A DNA stretch of 7,284 nt, from contig JAEXTU010000138.1 of the NCBI GenBank assembly GCA_023453335.1, positions 1 through 7,284 on the forward strand, given 5' to 3'. A program made the position numbers and the translations under genes. This document shows, piece after piece, positions 5,056-7,284 of this stretch (its first letter is position 1; the number at the start of each line of letters is the position of its first letter). Source of the stretch: Pseudomonadota bacterium. GTDB taxonomy: Bacteria > Desulfobacterota > Desulfovibrionia > Desulfovibrionales > Desulfovibrionaceae. Below the pieces are notes generated by a model. That model did not search any database. It saw only the letters and a program-made list of their open reading frames with translations, and had not been told where the DNA came from.

Positions 5056-7143
5056 CTACTCCCCCACCAGCATCCTCGCCGTCAGGCCGGGCAGGTCCGA
5101 GAGGCTCTCGGCCAGGGCGAAGCCCGCGGCCCGCAGGTGCTCGATCTTGCCCGCCACGGAGCGGCCAGGCTCGATGATGGCCCCGGCGTGGCCCAGGCGC
5201 TTGCCCGGGGGCGCGGTGCGGCCGGAGACGAAGGCCGCCACCGGCTTGGGAAAGCCCGTGGCCTGCACCCAGTCCGCCAGGTTCTCCTCGGCCGCGCCGC
5301 CGATCTCGCCCAGCACCACCACCGCCCGGGTTTCCGGGTCCCGGGCCAGCATCTCGAAGACCTCGACGTAGCCCACCCCGCCGAAGGGATCGCCGCCGAT
5401 CCCCAGGGCCAGGCTCTGGCCGATGCCGGCCGCGGACAGGCGGTGGGCGGTCTCATAGGTCAGGGTGCCGCTGCGGGAGACGATGGCCACCGGCCCCCGG
5501 GTGAAAGGCGCGCCGGGCATGATGCCTATCTTGGTGCGGCCCGGGGCGATGAGGCCCGGGGTGTTGGGGCCCACCAGCCGGCTATCGCCGCCGGCCAGGC
5601 GCTCCCGCACCTTGAGCATGTCCAGCTGGGTCAGGCCGTCGCTGATGCACACGATCCAGGGGATGCGGTTCTCGGCCGCCTCCAGAATGGCGTCAGGGGC
5701 GAAGGCCGCGGGCACGAAGATGATGCTGGCCGCCACCTGGTGCTCGCGCAGGGCGGCCTCCACGCTGTTGTATACCGGCGCCCCGAGCACCGCGGAGCCG
5801 CCCTTGAAGGGGGTGACCCCGGCCACCACGCAGGTACCGTACTCCTGCATGAGCCGGGTGTGGAGCTGGGCCACCCGGCCGGTGATGCCCTGCACCAACA
5901 CCGGCATGCCGGCGAGGAAGGGCAGCCCGGACTCGGCCCGGGGCAGTGCGGCCAGCTTCTGCGCCGCGCCCGCGGGCATGGATACGCCCTCGCGCCGCGG
6001 CGGGGCCGAGGGGCCGGCCAGGCGGCGCAAGTGGTCCATGGCCTGGCGCATGTCCGCGGCGATGTGCAGGTTCTCGGCGGGCAGGGCGCGCAGCACGGCC
6101 AGACCCTCCTCGGCCTCGTTGCCCGCGAAGCGCACCACCAGCGGCTTGGCCGGGGCCTGGTTGTCCAGGGCCACCTCCAGGGCCTGGGCCACCTTGGCGC
6201 AGGAGAGCACCCCGCCGAACACGTTGAGGAACACCGCCTGCACCGCCGGGTCCCGGAAGAGCAGGGTGAGGGCGGTGCGCATGCGCTCCAGGTCCGCGCC
6301 GCCCCCCAGGTCCATGAAGTTGGCCGCGGGCAGGCCGTTCAGGTTCAGGTGGTCCATGGTGGCCATGGCCAGGCCCGCGCCGTTGGCGGCCAGGCCCACC
6401 CAGCCGGACAGGCTGTGGAAGGCCAGGCCCGCGGTGCGCGCCTCGTTCTCCTCGCGGGAGGCGTGCTCGGACGTGTAGAAGCGCTCCAGGTCGGTCTGGC
6501 GGCCGGCCAGGTTGGCGTCGATCTCCACCTTGCCATCCAGGGCCAGCCAGTTGCCATCCCTGGTCAGCACCAGGGGGTTGATCTCGGCCAGGAGCAGGCC
6601 GAAGCGCTCCACCGCGCCCCAGAGGTGGTCCAGGAGCTGCTGGAACGCGGGCCAGGCGGCCTGTTCCACGCCCAGGTGGAAGAAGGCCGCGCGCACGTGG
6701 CGCGGGGCCAGGCCCTCGGAGGCGGAGATGGGCAGGATGAGCAGGGACTGCGGGTCCGCGGCCAAAGACTCCACGTCCATCCCGCCCTGCCGGGCCACGG
6801 TGAGCACCAGCCCCCCCCGCTCCCGGGACACCGCGAAGGAGAGGTAGAACTCCCGGGCCACCTCGGCTGCGGGCTCCACCCGCACCAGCGGCACCCGCTT
6901 GCCCCCCACGTTCTTGGCCAGCACCGCCCGGGCGGCGGGGGCGATATCCTCGGCGGCCTCGGCGCGCAGCACTGCGCCGGCCTTGCCCCGGCCCCCGGCC
7001 AGGGCCTGGCCCTTCACGTACCAGGGGCCGGGCCAGGGCGGGACGAATTCCTCCAGGTCCACGGGGCGCACGAGCTCGCCGGGGGGCACCGGGATGCCCG
7101 CCTCGGCAAAGAGCTGCTTGCTCTGGTGTTCGTTGAGCAGCAT
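5056..7143 (-). CDS. sucCD: Single-chain succinyl-CoA synthetase (SucC beta - SucD alpha fusion)
   Basis: This 695-residue protein contains both chains of ADP/NDP-forming succinyl-CoA synthetase, which converts succinyl-CoA, phosphate and NDP to succinate, CoA and NTP in the cytoplasm (TCA cycle). Residues 1 to about 375 match the beta chain: an ATP-grasp domain with LAGGRGKAG (48-56), AEINPLV (186-192) and LDGK (202-205) for metal and nucleotide binding, then NGAGLAMATMD (254-264) and NVFGGVLSC (307-315). A Pro/Ala-rich linker (about 376-410) leads to the alpha chain (about 411-695): CoA-binding domain QGITGR (418-423) and GVTPFKGG (442-449), SRSGTLTYE (556-564), GEIGG (612-616), and the phosphohistidine loop GHAGAI with His652. 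Catalytic residues appear intact. The position of E. coli alpha Cys123 (GPNCPG) is Thr here (GPNTPG, 525-530). The ATG has AAGGAG 5 bases upstream. Acetate:CoA ligase (ADP-forming) is less likely because fused forms usually put the CoA-binding domain first. Malate-CoA or citrate-CoA ligase cannot be excluded by eye. Confidence 0.93.
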   Translation of the reverse strand: MLLNEHQSKQLFAEAGIPVPPGELVRPVDLEEFVPPWPGPWYVKGQALAGGRGKAGAVLRAEAAEDIAPAARAVLAKNVGGKRVPLVRVEPAAEVAREFYLSFAVSRERGGLVLTVARQGGMDVESLAADPQSLLILPISASEGLAPRHVRAAFFHLGVEQAAWPAFQQLLDHLWGAVERFGLLLAEINPLVLTRDGNWLALDGKVEIDANLAGRQTDLERFYTSEHASREENEARTAGLAFHSLSGWVGLAANGAGLAMATMDHLNLNGLPAANFMDLGGGADLERMRTALTLLFRDPAVQAVFLNVFGGVLSCAKVAQALEVALDNQAPAKPLVVRFAGNEAEEGLAVLRALPAENLHIAADMRQAMDHLRRLAGPSAPPRREGVSMPAGAAQKLAALPRAESGLPFLAGMPVLVQGITGRVAQLHTRLMQEYGTCVVAGVTPFKGGSAVLGAPVYNSVEAALREHQVAASIIFVPAAFAPDAILEAAENRIPWIVCISDGLTQLDMLKVRERLAGGDSRLVGPNTPGLIAPGRTKIGIMPGAPFTRGPVAIVSRSGTLTYETAHRLSAAGIGQSLALGIGGDPFGGVGYVEVFEMLARDPETRAVVVLGEIGGAAEENLADWVQATGFPKPVAAFVSGRTAPPGKRLGHAGAIIEPGRSVAGKIEHLRAAGFALAESLSDLPGLTARMLVGE

Positions 7144-7169
7144 GGCGACTCCTTAAGCAGTCGGTGAGG

Positions 7170-7185
7170 CCGGCCTGCTGGCCGG
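7170..7185. repeat. Perfect GC hairpin upstream of the succinyl-CoA synthetase fusion gene
   Basis: CCGGCC-TGCT-GGCCGG forms a 6-bp all-GC stem with a 4-base loop, starting 27 bases before the start codon. If the candidate promoter just upstream is real, this hairpin is at the extreme 5' end of the message, where it could affect stability or initiation. No U tract follows it on the minus strand, so it is not a typical terminator. Confidence 0.4.
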
Positions 7186-7193
7186 GCCGGTCC

Positions 7194-7222
7194 ATGCTAC
7201 ACGCCGACCTTCCTGGGGTAAA
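7194..7222 (-). promoter_or_regulatory. Candidate sigma-70 promoter for the succinyl-CoA synthetase fusion gene
   Basis: On the minus strand TTTACC (7222-7217) and TAGCAT (7199-7194), each 4 of 6 matches to consensus, are separated by exactly 17 bases. Transcription would begin near 7187, about 44 bases before the ATG. Matches are moderate and no other good candidate was seen in this 141-base upstream region. Confidence 0.35.
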
Positions 7223-7257
7223 CCCCTGAAATAGCGGCGGGCCCGCCCGGAAAATAA

Positions 7258-7269
7258 CCCCCCCCCCCC
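7258..7269. repeat. 12-base homopolymeric C tract
   Basis: Twelve consecutive C (G on the minus strand), followed by CCCC and further GC-only sequence, lie about 115 bases upstream of the fused gene's start and 15 bases from the window end. It may be a slippage-prone tract or an assembly artefact at a contig end. Confidence 0.6.
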
Positions 7270-7284
7270 GCCCCGGCGCCCGGG

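Noticed and set aside
5137..7167. A 676-codon open frame on the plus strand across the succinyl-CoA synthetase gene
   Set aside because: It is a GC-rich antisense shadow: its product is Gly/His/Gln/Ala-rich without any family motif, while the minus strand encodes a complete recognised enzyme.
7215..7226. GGGG-TAAA-CCCC mini-hairpin as a terminator
   Set aside because: Only four pairs and no T tract; part of it overlaps the candidate -35 element.
1..7284. CRISPR arrays, tRNA or rRNA genes, insertion sequences
   Set aside because: No regularly spaced repeats, RNA-gene-like segments, transposase motifs or terminal repeats were seen; the intergenic gaps are at most 185 bases.

Overview
The window is GC-rich, densely coded bacterial DNA from a Gram-negative organism: it encodes an outer-membrane beta-barrel protein with a signal peptide, lipoproteins, and a transmembrane sensor kinase. 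A Desulfobacterota-like (former Deltaproteobacteria) host is my best guess from overall gene style. I cannot confirm it without a search.

Layout. Positions 1-4011 (minus strand) hold a three-gene operon. In transcription order it contains two paralogous lipoproteins of the branched-chain amino-acid (LivJ-like, type 1 periplasmic-binding) fold, then a membrane histidine kinase that is cut off by the left edge. The genes are packed start-on-stop: TGATG between the two lipoproteins, and a 14-base overlap into the kinase. No ABC permease or ATPase gene is visible. A 185-bp divergent intergenic region follows (4012-4196), with a good extended -10 promoter for the rightward gene and a 17-bp inverted repeat that looks like an operator. 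Positions 4197-5024 (plus strand) encode an outer-membrane beta-barrel protein of unknown function. Across a 31-bp convergent gap lies a 695-residue protein (5056-7143, minus strand) in which the beta and alpha chains of succinyl-CoA synthetase are fused. Its upstream region (7144-7284) has a candidate promoter, a perfect hairpin and a 12-base C tract next to the window end.

How the genes may work together. The most interesting unit is lipoprotein-lipoprotein-kinase. The kinase has a roughly 260-residue extracytoplasmic helical domain with two spaced E-x-D-aromatic motifs, which resembles the helical bimodular (HBM) class of sensor domains (TorS, McpS). Membrane-anchored binding proteins beside such a kinase, without visible transport genes, suggest a TorT/TorS-like arrangement in which binding proteins present a small ligand to the sensor. 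The divergent outer-membrane protein could be a regulated target or an entry pore. These links are inference from gene order and domain architecture. The fused succinyl-CoA synthetase is a separate transcription unit and a central-metabolism enzyme.
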